A DNA stretch of 64,000 nt, taken from the NCBI RefSeq assembly GCF_034190915.1, contig NW_026947506.1, positions 16,119,501 to 16,183,500 of the forward strand, given 5' to 3'. Both the position numbers and the translations under genes were made by a program. Below the pieces are notes generated by a model. That model searched no databases. It was not told the DNA's origin and saw only the letters and a program-made list of their open reading frames with translations. This document shows, one piece after another, positions 22,804 through 37,344 of this stretch (its first letter is position 1; every line of letters starts with the position of its first letter). Origin of the DNA: Cavia porcellus. Lineage: Eukaryota > Chordata > Mammalia > Rodentia > Caviidae.

Positions 22804-24915
22804 AGTCTTTATCATGGCTTGAACTCACAACTCACAACCTGGTTATTGCCAGGCAAGTGCTTCTTTGGCTCAGTTTACTGCCTGACTTTTGCAGATATTT
22901 GGCATACATATGTCCTATTCTTGTGTCCTTACTCCTAGAAGTGTCCCTTTCTCACCTCAAGCCGGCTGAGATTGTTGAAAATGAGACAAAATAATTCACT
23001 CTGTGTGCATATTTCTTGAAAAGAACTATGGTTCTTAGATGTTTTTGGGAATATGTGTTTTGGTATTATCACCCTCAAGTTTTATTTCACGTCCATTCTC
23101 TCCTCCTCATTAAAGAGAATAAAACAGGAAAAGCTTTAAAGGAGGAAAAAAGGAAAATTTTTATTAATTTTTTGTGTGAAAACTTTCAGAACACAGATTC
23201 CTCAGCTGTCCATACCTGACTTGCTGATTATGTAGGAGTCATCCCAGTTGCTTGGGAATCGCTGTTCATCCTACAAGGGAGAACATTCAAATGTTAATTT
23301 TTTTCTTTCAAAATATGTAAATAATTATTATCTTTTACATGAAATGTGGAAATTAAAAAGTATGAGTTTCTATCACTGCATCAAATGAACAACAAAAAAA
23401 ATTGAAAATAACTTACAAAGTGTAATTTCCTCATAGTGAAATGAATGGAGCAAAGTGGATTAGGGCAGAAGATTTTTCAGGGCAAGCACAGGTCTTCTCA
23501 GCTTCTCTGAGTACAAATATGTGTTACAGTGACTTATTGTCAAGTGCTTCATAGAAACAGAAGTTATATTGAATGTACAAATTGACCAAAAGAATGTTTT
23601 CCTTGCAATTCTACAGAGGAACCAGGCAAGAATTGCAGCTTAAGTGGCTGAAGGGCAACCAGTGAGATATGGCGCTATATTAACACTCTTGTGAGAATGA
23701 CATGCCAGCTGTTAAGCATTAGGAGTTAGGACTGAGAATGCCTGTTCATTCCCTCAGTTGGTGTCACAGTTGTGAACTCTTGAAGGCTGAAGTGCTCCCG
23801 TTCCCAGAAAACAATCATCCCTCTGCGATGTTGGGATTCGATGGGGGTTAATGCTAATCCAACATTACTAGCAGAAGACTTTTTTGAAGAAACCACTTGT
23901 TTGACTGCTTAATTCTAAGAAAAATATATGACAGAAGATGAACAAGAATTTGCCATAACTTTACAGGCATTCTGAAACAAGGAAATCACCAACTGCATTT
24001 GGCAAGCACTGAAAGGCCTGCCAAAGTCCCCGGAGGCACCAATTTACCTGTATCATCCAAAGTTGTGTGTCACACATTCTCGAGCTACTAGTGAAGGCAT
24101 CTTGTGACACTTCCAACTCTTATGTGCAAACAACACACTAATAAATAAAGTATCTATCGAGGAGTCCCGGATGATGAAAGTGGTAGGAGACTAGTGACAA
24201 ATAGTAAACTTGCATGAACCATTTCGTTTCCTTCATTCAAGTCTAATCACAATATGACTGATTATTTATGTGTATAGTTAGCATGTAGTGATCTCTCACT
24301 CAGAAAATCAACAACCCTAGGAAAACATGGAACAGATTTAGAGTTTTCTAACCAAAATGGGAAGCAACAGGAGCCAAATGTACCTGACCTTGAAAGCAGG
24401 CACATGGATTAGCCTTATCACACCTCTGTGGAAGACATCTCGGTCTAAATTCTTAGGTACTGTAACCCTGAATCTTTAAAGTTTCTATTCCTCTTTACTT
24501 TCCATTTTGCACTTGTAATTCATCCTACTGTCATCTTGTAATCTCAATAAACCGCAACTTACTATGTATCACAAGGTATATGCCAGGCAATATTCTTGTA
24601 TCTGTACACAAGAATGTGGAAAAATTTTTGCCCCTTCAGTTCTAACATAGCTCTAGGGCTGGATTAGAAACAAAAGCAGCATTTTCCCACCTTTCATTAG
24701 CCTGGTTTAAAAGGCATTGCTACACAAAGAGAATTCATGAAAAAATGTACAAAATGTTCCTACAAGGCTGATGACATTTTCCATGCAAATGGAATTCCAC
24801 AGTGTATCCAAGGAAGAAACTTATACAATATTCTAAGAAGGGTTAATTTTGGAAAAATTTTACCCTATTTAAAAGGAAATTCAAGAGCTTGCATTTCATT
24901 AGCTTTACTACATTT

Positions 24916-24952
24916 TGTGTGTGTGTTTGTGTGCGTGTGTGTGTGTGTGTGT
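24916..24952. repeat. GT microsatellite, unit 3
   Basis: 37 bp, one repeat shorter. Confidence 0.95.
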
Positions 24953-26745
24953 ATCTCTAATAGTGAGTGTTATGCTCATATTTGTAAAAGTAGCTATAGA
25001 GAAGAAAATTTATTACAAATTACCCATGATTTCTATTTTTCTTGTCATTTTGTACAAGAAAGTATCTTCTTAATGTAGAAGTATCAAAATCGACACAACT
25101 GAATTACAACTAGTGCACATATTTTGTATAAAATTCAGAACCTAAAATTAACTAAGAGAGCACAGCAATGATGATTGTTGGGTATTGCACTGATAGGGGC
25201 ATTGAACCTATTTTGGTTATGCTAGTTATTGCAGAATCAGGAAATCATCAACACTAGTGAGGGGAGATGTTTGGACCTGGGGACTCTTGTTCCTGGTAAC
25301 AGTGATAGCTAGTGAGGCCAGTGGACAATGCTGAGAGGCTCAGCAGTGTAGGTAAGCAGCAGACATCGAGGTCTTTACTGTCTGGCACAGAATGGAGAAG
25401 GATTTTGTCATTCAGCAGGAGGGAATGTTTGGCGGGAGCCATGTTGAAGTGAAGCCAGATGAACCTTAACCAGAACAGCTGCTGGCTTCCTTTAGAAGAC
25501 CCTAGTTGGGTGCAGACACATGGAAATTGATTGGAATGAGCTTATTCAAATGAGCCTCCTCTTGAGGCAGGCTGGCTAATGCTGTCTACTACTCCATCAT
25601 AAGGCAGTGCCTGGTTTGAAGGGAAAGAATGGCGGAACTCAGAACACTGTATCCATAGGGCATCTAATAATGAATCCAGAGAGAATCCTGGAAGAGAACA
25701 ATTTTTTTTTCATTCATTTTTCTTTTTGGCTTGGTATTTTCTTGTTTTATTCATCTGCTTTTGATTTCTCCTTTATTTTGTTCTTAATTTCTGCGGGTGA
25801 CTGTGATTCCTAACTTCCCTGTGGGTATGCTTTTGTTTGGATTTCAATTTTTCTCTTTCAAATCTCATTTAGTCTTCTGCATTAGTTTCCCCCAGTAGGT
25901 GGGATCCATCTACCATCTCCGTTGTATTGTAATCTGTTTCCCTTTGGCCATTACTCTTCTTCCTCTGAAATATATTTTGAATCTTAACCCTTGAGGACAG
26001 ATTGGACATATCATGAATTCATATATTGTTTATGATTGTTTGCATTCTGTTTTATCTTCCCGAATTCAGTTCATACTGTTAGGAAACTAGCAAGTATCAC
26101 TCCAAGAATTCAACTGAAACAGAAAAGACATGAGAACACACAAATCAGACTAATCCTCTGGCACCCAGGCCAATAAAGCAAACCTGGGGGGAAATGATGT
26201 TGCAAAATTTGAAAACCCAATAAACCCAATAGTAGGTTACTTCAATGTGGCAACAAGGCAATTGAATGAGGCTGTGGAATATATTAAAACAGAAGTAATC
26301 TCTCAAGTAACCACAACTAACTACAGAGATTACCAAAATACACAACCTTCTTAGTGATGTTAGTTCAGACACAGCCCCAAAAAAAAAGGCGAGCTTACAA
26401 GAACTGTTGAAGCACAACCTAAGAAATAAATGAACCCACTAAATAGATTCAAGCCGATATGCAAGAGAAAAAAATCCATTTTAAAAATTCAGAGCACTTT
26501 AGGCCAGTTTGAGGAAAGACTTCACATACTGAGTACAGGCTGGCACTTAGTGACGAGGAGAGACAACAAATGACATTAAAAGCACTTTGTAGACATCATG
26601 ACAGAAAGCTTTCCTGGTACAGAAGAGGAATTTAACCTACCAATAATTGAGGCAATTATTTCTCCAGTTAGCACTGATTAAAAGAATTCTACCTGCCCAT
26701 GTGTAATAGACAAGTTTGCAGACATTCAAATAAAAATAGAGTATC

Positions 26746-26875
26746 AAAATCTGTTAGGGATGGGCTGGGGATTTCTCTCAGTAGCATAAGCAATTTCCTG
26801 GCAAGCTGTAGTCCTGAGTTCTATCCCTGGTAACAATAAAAATGAAAAAGAGAAAAAAAAAATCTGTTAGGGATG
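26746..26875 (+). mobile_element. ID-type SINE, unit 4
   Basis: Same insertion; the base before the left duplication is C (GTATCAAAATC), as in units 5 and 7. Confidence 0.85.
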
Positions 26876-27051
26876 AGGACTGTTGTGCTCCTTCCAATAA
26901 GGTCCCCAAGTACATGAGGGTATGTAACACTTGTGAGGCTGGAGGAAAACTGGATCACACTCTGAGTATGTAAAACAGAAAAAAGAGAAGCTTTGGAAGA
27001 AAGCCAGTGATATCTATCCCTGAAGTGGTAGCCCTTCTTACTGTCTACCTA

Positions 27052-27133
27052 CCTTCCTTCCTTCCTTCCTTCTTTTCTTCCTTCCTTTCTTCCTTCCTTT
27101 CTTGCTTCCTTCTTTCGTTCCTTGCTTCCTTCC
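27052..27133. repeat. CCTT microsatellite, unit 4 (short allele)
   Basis: Contracted form starting CTACCTACC, with TTCTTTTC in place of TTGTTTTC. Confidence 0.95.
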
Positions 27134-27187
27134 ATCCCTCATTCCCTCTGTCCTTTCATTCTTTTGGTTTTTAATTCAAGTTAGTAT

Positions 27188-27276
27188 TTAATCCCACATG
27201 TCCTTGAAACTGCAATGATATTCCTGCCTCAGCTTTGAGAGTGCTGGGATTAATGATGTGTTCGCCCACACCCTGC
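27188..27276 (-). mobile_element. B1-like fragment, unit 4
   Basis: Same fragment. Confidence 0.6.
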
Positions 27277-28579
27277 AAATCAGCATTGTTATTTTTTGTG
27301 AAAGGAGATAAAATTAAACACAACAAAACAGAGCAAAATTGGACATAATAACGCAATGTAAGAGATATAAATTTCAAAACTAGATAATCTGAAATCTTCC
27401 CTATCTATCATGTTGTCTATTTTTTTCTTCCAAATAGTTGTCCATGTCTTGCCACACAGAATTCATACTGAGAAACCTAGTATAAAATTAATCCAAACAG
27501 TCTGAGAAAGGAGTTTTAGGTCTTTAAAATCAGACAAAAAGGAAGTCACTAATGGCTGTGCTAGAATCGGTTGTTTGCTTCAAAATGCCTATGCATACTT
27601 TCATGTATGTGGAAACTCAGTTAAACACAACCAGCTTTAAAAAAAAAGACCATATTTTATAGAACAAACCAAAACATGGATAAAAGTATTGGGCTTCAAA
27701 GAGATGATCGAAGGAAATCCCCTCCTTACTACATTGCCTAGGGTCAACCTCTCAAGGGACGTCCAGATTACTGGCTCCGACATGCTAATGGGATAGGGGG
27801 AGAAGATGTGATGTTTGTTTCTCAGCCTGCAGGCTGGCAGACTCACAGCTGCTCATGGTGGGGAGAGGGTTTGCCTGGACTCCTGGCACTCCCAGCATGA
27901 CCCATGTCCCAGGAAATGCCAGTGGAACTCAGTAATATTACTGTTTCCAAACATTGGGTCCAAGGAGTGAACTAGGTTAGTAGGAGATCTAAAAGCTCTG
28001 AGGAAGTAGCATTTACAGTTGTCCCACACTAGACTTTAGGTTTAGAGACATTCTGCCAATATTCACTGTTTGTGCCTGTCCCAAATCCATGTCCCTTGCT
28101 CCCGACACTGTATCAGATTACCCAGAAGAACCACCTCTTCACTCCCAGCACACCTATTTCTCATGGAGCCTTGAATCTGCTCCCTTCACATTACTTCCCT
28201 GCAACTGGCTTTCACCCACATGTGATCCCAAGGGAAAAGGTGCCTTATTGACCGATCTGTCCTGCTTTGCTCCTTACCACCAGAAAGGAATAAACACAGA
28301 GGGCCTACTGAGAACAGTGGCATGCTGGAGTTACTATCCTCCACCCTAGCCTCTCATCTTCTGGAAATGGCAGGAAGACGATAGACCAGAGAACTCCCCC
28401 ATATGAATGAGACAAAAGAAATTCTGGGCTAGTCAAACAGACTGTTTTCATAAACATATAGAAAAGACAGGTAGGATGAAAATTGACTGACTCTCACATT
28501 TTGAGTGAGACACACCTAGGGCAATTGGATTAGAATAGGGTGGGAAGAACCACCATAGGGTGGATCCTGTCCTAAGAGT

Positions 28580-28587
28580 TATAAAAG
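28580..28587 (+). promoter_or_regulatory. TATA box of copy 4
   Basis: TATAAAAG at the conserved distance, despite indels farther upstream in this unit. Confidence 0.7.
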
Positions 28588-28990
28588 GGACACCAAGAAG
28601 GAAGAATCCTTTCTGTTTCCATGATGAGGTGGTTCCCTGCTTGAAACTTGGAATTCATATCCTTGCTTCCAGCCCAGATGAATTAGCCTCCTGAAAGGAA
28701 CTCAGACGGGACTCAACAAGGCTTCGTATTTTAAGGTCTGTGCATTTTGGTGAGCTATTTCTTTGAGTGATCAAGAAACTTTTCAGAATTGACTTATATA
28801 CTAGGAAATCTCAGTCAGCTTATTTCTAAATAAGTATTTCTTTTAATCTATAAACTAGGCTCTCTACTTGTGATTGCCATACTGCCCTGCCTGTCTTGGA
28901 ACTGCTGACTGCAGTGAAATTTGTGCCATCTGGTGAAGAAGAAATTTGATTCGTGTGACTTGACAAGCTTGCTGCACTTTCACTCTGCTG

Positions 28991-30115
28991 ATGTTAAGGG
29001 TTTCCAGTACCGCAGGCCCAGCAGAAATGTCACAGGGGCCAGCAGTGGACAGCAGGTACACCACAGACATCAAAGTAGTGAACGTGTCCTTTTTGTGGAC
29101 CATTGATAACATTAGATTTTGCCTAAAGGAAATAGATGACTGCATTCAAAGTTCAATCTTTTCAGCTGAAGGAAATGATCAAGTGAAATGGTGCTTACGA
29201 CTCTACCCAAATGGTCTTGATGAACAAAGCAAAGATTATGTGTGCTTATACCTGGGAATGATCTGCTGTCCAAGGAGGGTAGCTCATGCAAAATTCACCT
29301 TTTCCATTCTGAATGCCAAAGGAGAGAAAACCAAGGTGCTCTCAAGTCCACAAGCTTATACATTTGTGCGAGGAAAGGACTGGGGATTCAAACATTTCAT
29401 CCTTAGAGAGTTTCTTTTGGATCCAAACAATGGGCTTCTCTCCAATGACAAGCTTTCCTTCTTCTGTGAAGTGAAAGTAGCACAAGATCCCACCAATCAT
29501 TCCAGCCAGAATATTAGGAAGCTGGTTAAGGTTCCTGAGGGCTGCTTGGCAGAGGATCTAGGAGGACTGTGGGAGCGATCCCAGCTCTCAGACTGTTGCT
29601 TGTGTGTGGCTGGCCAGGAATTCCAGGCTCACAAAGCCATCTTAGCAGCTCGCTCTCCAGTTTTCATGGCGTTGTTGGAACATGAAAAGCAAGGAAGCAA
29701 AAAGAATCGTGTTGAAATCAGTGACATGGATCCTGAAGTTTTTAAGGAAATGATATACTTTATGTACACTGGAAAGGCACCAAACCTAGGGATCATGGCA
29801 ACTGAACTGCTGGAGGCTGCAAGCAGGTTTGGTCTGGAGCGCCTGAAGCTCATGTGTGAGAACCACCTGTGCAGCAACCTCTCTGTGGAGAATGCCGTGG
29901 AAATCCTCATCTTGGCTGACCTCCACAGTGCACATCAGTTGAAAACCCGGACACTGGATTTCATCAATTTTCATGTTTCTGACATCCTGAAGACCTCTGA
30001 GTGGAAGGCCATGGTGGTGTCCCACCCTCACTTGGTGGCCGAAGCCTATCACTCTCTGGTTTCCATGCAGTGTGCATTCATGGTACCCCCATGCAAGCGT
30101 GTGAGACTGTCCTAA
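28991..30115 (+). CDS. SPOP-like MATH-BTB-BACK protein, copy 4
   Basis: Intact 374-codon ORF. It differs from the majority protein only by Glu334 to Lys (DILKTSEW) in the BACK region, a charge reversal at a site that is Glu in SPOP. The protein is identical to copy 7, which lies three units away. Stop TAA, TATA box at 28580, poly(A) signal at 30558. A 2-bp deletion sits in its 3' UTR near base 30230. Confidence 0.92.
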   Translation: MLRVSSTAGPAEMSQGPAVDSRYTTDIKVVNVSFLWTIDNIRFCLKEIDDCIQSSIFSAEGNDQVKWCLRLYPNGLDEQSKDYVCLYLGMICCPRRVAHAKFTFSILNAKGEKTKVLSSPQAYTFVRGKDWGFKHFILREFLLDPNNGLLSNDKLSFFCEVKVAQDPTNHSSQNIRKLVKVPEGCLAEDLGGLWERSQLSDCCLCVAGQEFQAHKAILAARSPVFMALLEHEKQGSKKNRVEISDMDPEVFKEMIYFMYTGKAPNLGIMATELLEAASRFGLERLKLMCENHLCSNLSVENAVEILILADLHSAHQLKTRTLDFINFHVSDILKTSEWKAMVVSHPHLVAEAYHSLVSMQCAFMVPPCKRVRLS

Positions 30116-30557
30116 GATCCCACATGTCCATTTATCTTTCCAAACCCTGGCCACATTTGCTGCCCCTGAACCATAATATGCTAGGGCAATCCGTGGAAAC
30201 TTCTCTCTTCTATGTGGAAATATTAAATTGCCTCTCTAGGGGAGAGAAGGGACCACCGTCTTAAGGTCAGAAAAAGGAAATGCGATACTGAGAATTTAGA
30301 AGTCGTGTATCATGCATTTTCAAATCTGTGTTTTATAATATTGAGCAAAGTGGGTTTTTACAGTGTCGATGCCAAACGGAAACCAAAACTCCTGTCAATG
30401 TTGAAGGCAGACCTGGGGTGGGGCTACCCTTAGAGGCAGGGACCATGAACTTCACTCTGTAAATGCAAGACTCCTTCCTGGCTTTCTGCACCATCATGCA
30501 TCCCTGGGCACCCCACTTGTAACACGGGCTTTTTGCTGTCCCTCACTTTTCTCTGTA

Positions 30558-30563
30558 AATAAA
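30558..30563 (+). terminator. Poly(A) signal of copy 4
   Basis: AATAAA at the homologous position. Confidence 0.7.
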
Positions 30564-31423
30564 CCTGAATCTTACTTTGTACAGTTGTTTGGCTCCTCAT
30601 CCTTTTTCTGTATGTTAGATTCAGAAGCTAAGAAAAATTTCAGTGTGCTGATGATTTCAGGCCCATCCACGGGATGAACACAGTGGATGTACAATGTCAC
30701 TAATTAACATAGTAGATGGCAGAAATAAATGACCCAGAACTCAGGCTGCTGAAGCCAAAGGACAATCACACAAAGCAAGTCTTTGCTCATGTTGTCCTGT
30801 CCCAGTGACACAGACAGGCAGCACAAGCACTACAGCACATTCCCGCAAAATCTAGGCCTCTGAGCGAGCAGTCCAATCATGGTCCTGGAGAAAAAAGAGA
30901 GGAAAATGCTCAGATTTACGAAAATGGCATGAAAGAGAATTAAAAGTAGAAGTGTTTTATGTATTTCAGAGGAATTCATGTTGAGGAAGCAAAATTTATT
31001 ACTTACAAATGCACTGAGAAATGGCTGTTGGCAAATTCACACTATAAATCTCAAAAAGAGCTTTCTCACTGTGAACATTTAATATTCATAAGAATAGAAT
31101 ACATGTTTCTATGGTATTATGAAGAATAGAATTAAAATTAAAAATGAAAACGTAGTGGGTTTCATCTCAAAGTTTGGGCTTTTGTAAAAATCATTAGTGG
31201 TGTTACTCTGGAATCACCTAGAATATGTAATGGCTCAGAGCTTCTAAAAATATATAAAGAAATGGATCCCCTTGTCTTGAACAGGTACAGGTTTCAAAAC
31301 ATTTGTTTAATCAGGGCTTACAGCTGGTAACCCTTTATGTGCTGGTTGTGTAAATCTTCATGAATGTCAATATGGGATAACAACCTGTATAACAACTATG
31401 CAGTAAAATCACTAAGAGTTTTG

Positions 31424-31437
31424 TCTCTCTCTCTCTC

Positions 31438-31515
<78 letters not shown>

Positions 31516-31559
31516 TATCTGTCTGTCTGTATGTCTGTCTATCTATCTCTATCTCTCTC
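31424..31559. repeat. Compound CT / TA / TCTG microsatellite, unit 4
   Basis: 136 bp, B-type interruption. Confidence 0.97.
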
Positions 31560-33671
31560 AGTCTTTATCATGGCTTGAACTCACAACTCACAACCTGGTT
31601 ATTGCCAGGCAAGTGCTTCTTTGGCTCAGTTTACTGCCTGACTTTTGCAGATATTTGGCATACATATGTCCTATTCTTGTGTCCTTACTCCTAGAAGTGT
31701 CCCTTTCTCACCTCAAGCCGGCTGAGATTGTTGAAAATGAGACAAAATAATTCACTCTGTGTGCATATTTCTTGAAAAGAACTATGGTTCTTAGATGTTT
31801 TTGGGAATATGTGTTTTGGTATTATCACCCTCAAGTTTTATTTCACGTCCATTCTCTCCTCCTCATTAAAGAGAATAAAACAGGAAAAGCTTTAAAGGAG
31901 GAAAAAAGGAAAATTTTTATTAATTTTTTGTGTGAAAACTTTCAGAACACAGATTCCTCAGCTGTCCATACCTGACTTGCTGATTATGTAGGAGTCATCC
32001 CAGTTGCTTGGGAATCGCTGTTCATCCTACAAGGGAGAACATTCAAATGTTAATTTTTTTCTTTCAAAATATGTAAATAATTATTATCTTTTACATGAAA
32101 TGTGGAAATTAAAAAGTATGAGTTTCTATCACTGCATCAAATGAACAACAAAAAAAATTGAAAATAACTTACAAAGTGTAATTTCCTCATAGTGAAATGA
32201 ATGGAGCAAAGTGGATTAGGGCAGAAGATTTTTCAGGGCAAGCACAGGTCTTCTCAGCTTCTCTGAGTACAAATATGTGTTACAGTGACTTATTGTCAAG
32301 TGCTTCATAGAAACAGAAGTTATATTGAATGTACAAATTGACCAAAAGAATGTTTTCCTTGCAATTCTACAGAGGAACCAGGCAAGAATTGCAGCTTAAG
32401 TGGCTGAAGGGCAACCAGTGAGATATGGCGCTATATTAACACTCTTGTGAGAATGACATGCCAGCTGTTAAGCATTAGGAGTTAGGACTGAGAATGCCTG
32501 TTCATTCCCTCAGTTGGTGTCACAGTTGTGAACTCTTGAAGGCTGAAGTGCTCCCGTTCCCAGAAAACAATCATCCCTCTGCGATGTTGGGATTCGATGG
32601 GGGTTAATGCTAATCCAACATTACTAGCAGAAGACTTTTTTGAAGAAACCACTTGTTTGACTGCTTAATTCTAAGAAAAATATATGACAGAAGATGAACA
32701 AGAATTTGCCATAACTTTACAGGCATTCTGAAACAAGGAAATCACCAACTGCATTTGGCAAGCACTGAAAGGCCTGCCAAAGTCCCCGGAGGCACCAATT
32801 TACCTGTATCATCCAAAGTTGTGTGTCACACATTCTCGAGCTACTAGTGAAGGCATCTTGTGACACTTCCAACTCTTATGTGCAAACAACACACTAATAA
32901 ATAAAGTATCTATCGAGGAGTCCCGGATGATGAAAGTGGTAGGAGACTAGTGACAAATAGTAAACTTGCATGAACCATTTCGTTTCCTTCATTCAAGTCT
33001 AATCACAATATGACTGATTATTTATGTGTATAGTTAGCATGTAGTGATCTCTCACTCAGAAAATCAACAACCCTAGGAAAACATGGAACAGATTTAGAGT
33101 TTTCTAACCAAAATGGGAAGCAACAGGAGCCAAATGTACCTGACCTTGAAAGCAGGCACATGGATTAGCCTTATCACACCTCTGTGGAAGACATCTCGGT
33201 CTAAATTCTTAGGTACTGTAACCCTGAATCTTTAAAGTTTCTATTCCTCTTTACTTTCCATTTTGCACTTGTAATTCATCCTACTGTCATCTTGTAATCT
33301 CAATAAACCGCAACTTACTATGTATCACAAGGTATATGCCAGGCAATATTCTTGTATCTGTACACAAGAATGTGGAAAAATTTTTGCCCCTTCAGTTCTA
33401 ACATAGCTCTAGGGCTGGATTAGAAACAAAAGCAGCATTTTCCCACCTTTCATTAGCCTGGTTTAAAAGGCATTGCTACACAAAGAGAATTCATGAAAAA
33501 ATGTACAAAATGTTCCTACAAGGCTGATGACATTTTCCATGCAAATGGAATTCCACAGTGTATCCAAGGAAGAAACTTATACAATATTCTAAGAAGGGTT
33601 AATTTTGGAAAAATTTTACCCTATTTAAAAGGAAATTCAAGAGCTTGCATTTCATTAGCTTTACTACATTT

Positions 33672-33710
33672 TGTGTGTGTGTTTGTGTGCGTGTGTGTGT
33701 GTGTGTGTGT
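33672..33710. repeat. GT microsatellite, unit 4
   Basis: 39 bp. Confidence 0.95.
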
Positions 33711-35502
33711 ATCTCTAATAGTGAGTGTTATGCTCATATTTGTAAAAGTAGCTATAGAGAAGAAAATTTATTACAAATTACCCATGATTTCTATTTTTCT
33801 TGTCATTTTGTACAAGAAAGTATCTTCTTAATGTAGAAGTATCAAAATCGACACAACTGAATTACAACTAGTGCACATATTTTGTATAAAATTCAGAACC
33901 TAAAATTAACTAAGAGAGCACAGCAATGATGATTGTTGGGTATTGCACTGATAGGGGCATTGAACCTATTTTGGTTATGCTAGTTATTGCAGAATCAGGA
34001 AATCATCAACACTAGTGAGGGGAGATGTTTGGACCTGGGGACTCTTGTTCCTGGTAACAGTGATAGCTAGTGAGGCCAGTGGACAATGCTGAGAGGCTCA
34101 GCAGTGTAGGTAAGCAGCAGACATCGAGGTCTTTACTGTCTGGCACAGAATGGAGAAGGATTTTGTCATTCAGCAGGAGGGAATGTTTGGCGGGAGCCAT
34201 GTTGAAGTGAAGCCAGATGAACCTTAACCAGAACAGCTGCTGGCTTCCTTTAGAAGACCCTAGTTGGGTGCAGACACATGGAAATTGATTGGAATGAGCT
34301 TATTCAAATGAGCCTCCTCTTGAGGCAGGCTGGCTAATGCTGTCTACTACTCCATCATAAGGCAGTGCCTGGTTTGAAGGGAAAGAATGGCGGAACTCAG
34401 AACACTGTATCCATAGGGCATCTAATAATGAATCCAGAGAGAATCCTGGAAGAGAACAATTTTTTTTCATTCATTTTTCTTTTTGGCTTGGTATTTTCTT
34501 GTTTTATTCATCTGCTTTTGATTTCTCCTTTATTTTGTTCTTAATTTCTGCGGGTGACTGTGATTCCTAACTTCCCTGTGGGTATGCTTTTGTTTGGATT
34601 TCAATTTTTCTCTTTCAAATCTCATTTAGTCTTCTGCATTAGTTTCCCCCAGTAGGTGGGATCCATCTACCATCTCCGTTGTATTGTAATCTGTTTCCCT
34701 TTGGCCATTACTCTTCTTCCTCTGAAATATATTTTGAATCTTAACCCTTGAGGACAGATTGGACATATCATGAATTCATATATTGTTTATGATTGTTTGC
34801 ATTCTGTTTTATCTTCCCGAATTCAGTTCATACTGTTAGGAAACTAGCAAGTATCACTCCAAGAATTCAACTGAAACAGAAAAGACATGAGAACACACAA
34901 ATCAGACTAATCCTCTGGCACCCAGGCCAATAAAGCAAACCTGGGGGGAAATGATGTTGCAAAATTTGAAAACCCAATAAACCCAATAGTAGGTTACTTC
35001 AATGTGGCAACAAGGCAATTGAATGAGGCTGTGGAATATATTAAAACAGAAGTAATCTCTCAAGTAACCACAACTAACTACAGAGATTACCAAAATACAC
35101 AACCTTCTTAGTGATGTTAGTTCAGACACAGCCCCAAAAAAAAAGGCGAGCTTACAAGAACTGTTGAAGCACAACCTAAGAAATAAATGAACCCACTAAA
35201 TAGATTCAAGCCGATATGCAAGAGAAAAAAATCCATTTTAAAAATTCAGAGCACTTTAGGCCAGTTTGAGGAAAGACTTCACATACTGAGTACAGGCTGG
35301 CACTTAGTGACGAGGAGAGACAACAAATGACATTAAAAGCACTTTGTAGACATCATGACAGAAAGCTTTCCTGGTACAGAAGAGGAATTTAACCTACCAA
35401 TAATTGAGGCAATTATTTCTCCAGTTAGCACTGATTAAAAGAATTCTACCTGCCCATGTGTAATAGACAAGTTTGCAGACATTCAAATAAAAATAGAGTA
35501 TC

Positions 35503-35632
35503 AAAATCTGTTAGGGATGGGCTGGGGATTTCTCTCAGTAGCATAAGCAATTTCCTGGCAAGCTGTAGTCCTGAGTTCTATCCCTGGTAACAATAAAAAT
35601 GAAAAAGAGAAAAAAAAAATCTGTTAGGGATG
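35503..35632 (+). mobile_element. ID-type SINE, unit 5
   Basis: Same insertion, unit 4 type. Confidence 0.85.
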
Positions 35633-35808
35633 AGGACTGTTGTGCTCCTTCCAATAAGGTCCCCAAGTACATGAGGGTATGTAACACTTGTGAGGCTGGA
35701 GGAAAACTGGATCACACTCTGAGTATGTAAAACAGAAAAAAGAGAAGCTTTGGAAGAAAGCCAGTGATATCTATCCCTGAAGTGGTAGCCCTTCTTACTG
35801 TCTACCTA

Positions 35809-35890
35809 CCTTCCTTCCTTCCTTCCTTCTTTTCTTCCTTCCTTTCTTCCTTCCTTTCTTGCTTCCTTCTTTCGTTCCTTGCTTCCTTCC
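35809..35890. repeat. CCTT microsatellite, unit 5 (short allele)
   Basis: Same contracted form as unit 4. Confidence 0.95.
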
Positions 35891-35944
35891 ATCCCTCATT
35901 CCCTCTGTCCTTTCATTCTTTTGGTTTTTAATTCAAGTTAGTAT

Positions 35945-36033
35945 TTAATCCCACATGTCCTTGAAACTGCAATGATATTCCTGCCTCAGCTTTGAGAGTG
36001 CTGGGATTAATGATGTGTTCGCCCACACCCTGC
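35945..36033 (-). mobile_element. B1-like fragment, unit 5
   Basis: Same fragment. Confidence 0.6.
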
Positions 36034-37336
36034 AAATCAGCATTGTTATTTTTTGTGAAAGGAGATAAAATTAAACACAACAAAACAGAGCAAAATTGGA
36101 CATAATAACGCAATGTAAGAGATATAAATTTCAAAACTAGATAATCTGAAATCTTCCCTATCTATCATGTTGTCTATTTTTTTCTTCCAAATAGTTGTCC
36201 ATGTCTTGCCACACAGAATTCATACTGAGAAACCTAGTATAAAATTAATCCAAACAGTCTGAGAAAGGAGTTTTAGGTCTTTAAAATCAGACAAAAAGGA
36301 AGTCACTAATGGCTGTGCTAGAATCGGTTGTTTGCTTCAAAATGCCTATGCATACTTTCATGTATGTGGAAACTCAGTTAAACACAACCAGCTTTAAAAA
36401 AAAAGACCATATTTTATAGAACAAACCAAAACATGGATAAAAGTATTGGGCTTCAAAGAGATGATCGAAGGAAATCCCCTCCTTACTACATTGCCTAGGG
36501 TCAACCTCTCAAGGGACGTCCAGATTACTGGCTCCGACATGCTAATGGGATAGGGGGAGAAGATGTGATGTTTGTTTCTCAGCCTGCAGGCTGGCAGACT
36601 CACAGCTGCTCATGGTGGGGAGAGGGTTTGCCTGGACTCCTGGCACTCCCAGCATGACCCATGTCCCAGGAAATGCCAGTGGAACTCAGTAATATTACTG
36701 TTTCCAAACATTGGGTCCAAGGAGTGAACTAGGTTAGTAGGAGATCTAAAAGCTCTGAGGAAGTAGCATTTACAGTTGTCCCACACTAGACTTTAGGTTT
36801 AGAGACATTCTGCCAATATTCACTGTTTGTGCCTGTCCCAAATCCATGTCCCTTGCTCCCGACACTGTATCAGATTACCCAGAAGAACCACCTCTTCACT
36901 CCCAGCACACCTATTTCTCATGGAGCCTTGAATCTGCTCCCTTCACATTACTTCCCTGCAACTGGCTTTCACCCACATGTGATCCCAAGGGAAAAGGTGC
37001 CTTATTGACCGATCTGTCCTGCTTTGCTCCTTACCACCAGAAAGGAATAAACACAGAGGGCCTACTGAGAACAGTGGCATGCTGGAGTTACTATCCTCCA
37101 CCCTAGCCTCTCATCTTCTGGAAATGGCAGGAAGACGATAGACCAGAGAACTCCCCCATATGAATGAGACAAAAGAAATTCTGGGCTAGTCAAACAGACT
37201 GTTTTCATAAACATATAGAAAAGACAGGTAGGATGAAAATTGACTGACTCTCACATTTTGAGTGAGACACACCTAGGGCAATTGGATTAGAATAGGGTGG
37301 GAAGAACCACCATAGGGTGGATCCTGTCCTAAGAGT

Positions 37337-37344
37337 TATAAAAG
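37337..37344 (+). promoter_or_regulatory. TATA box of copy 5
   Basis: TATAAAAG at the conserved distance from the ATG. Confidence 0.7.

Larger units (their letters stand above)
17509..26283 (+). repeat. Tandem array unit 3 (A-type 5' half, B-type 3' half)
   Basis: The 5' half matches units 1 and 2. From the end of the gene the unit carries B-type markers: TAA stop, CACATGTCC after the stop, GAATATGTAATGG, GATGTTTTTGGG, and CTAATGCTG near the end. Its ID SINE has a TTCCGGGCAA variant seen elsewhere only in unit 8. Its GT repeat is the shortest in the array. Confidence 0.97.
26284..35040 (+). repeat. Tandem array unit 4 (B type throughout)
   Basis: The 5' half is marked by CCACTAAATAG, a one-base deletion giving GGAAAGACTTC, a shortened CCTT tract, TTCACCCACATG and AAAGGAATAAAC. 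The 3' half is B type. It has a private 2-bp deletion in the 3' UTR (TAAATTGCCTC instead of TAAATTGTGCCTC). Confidence 0.97.
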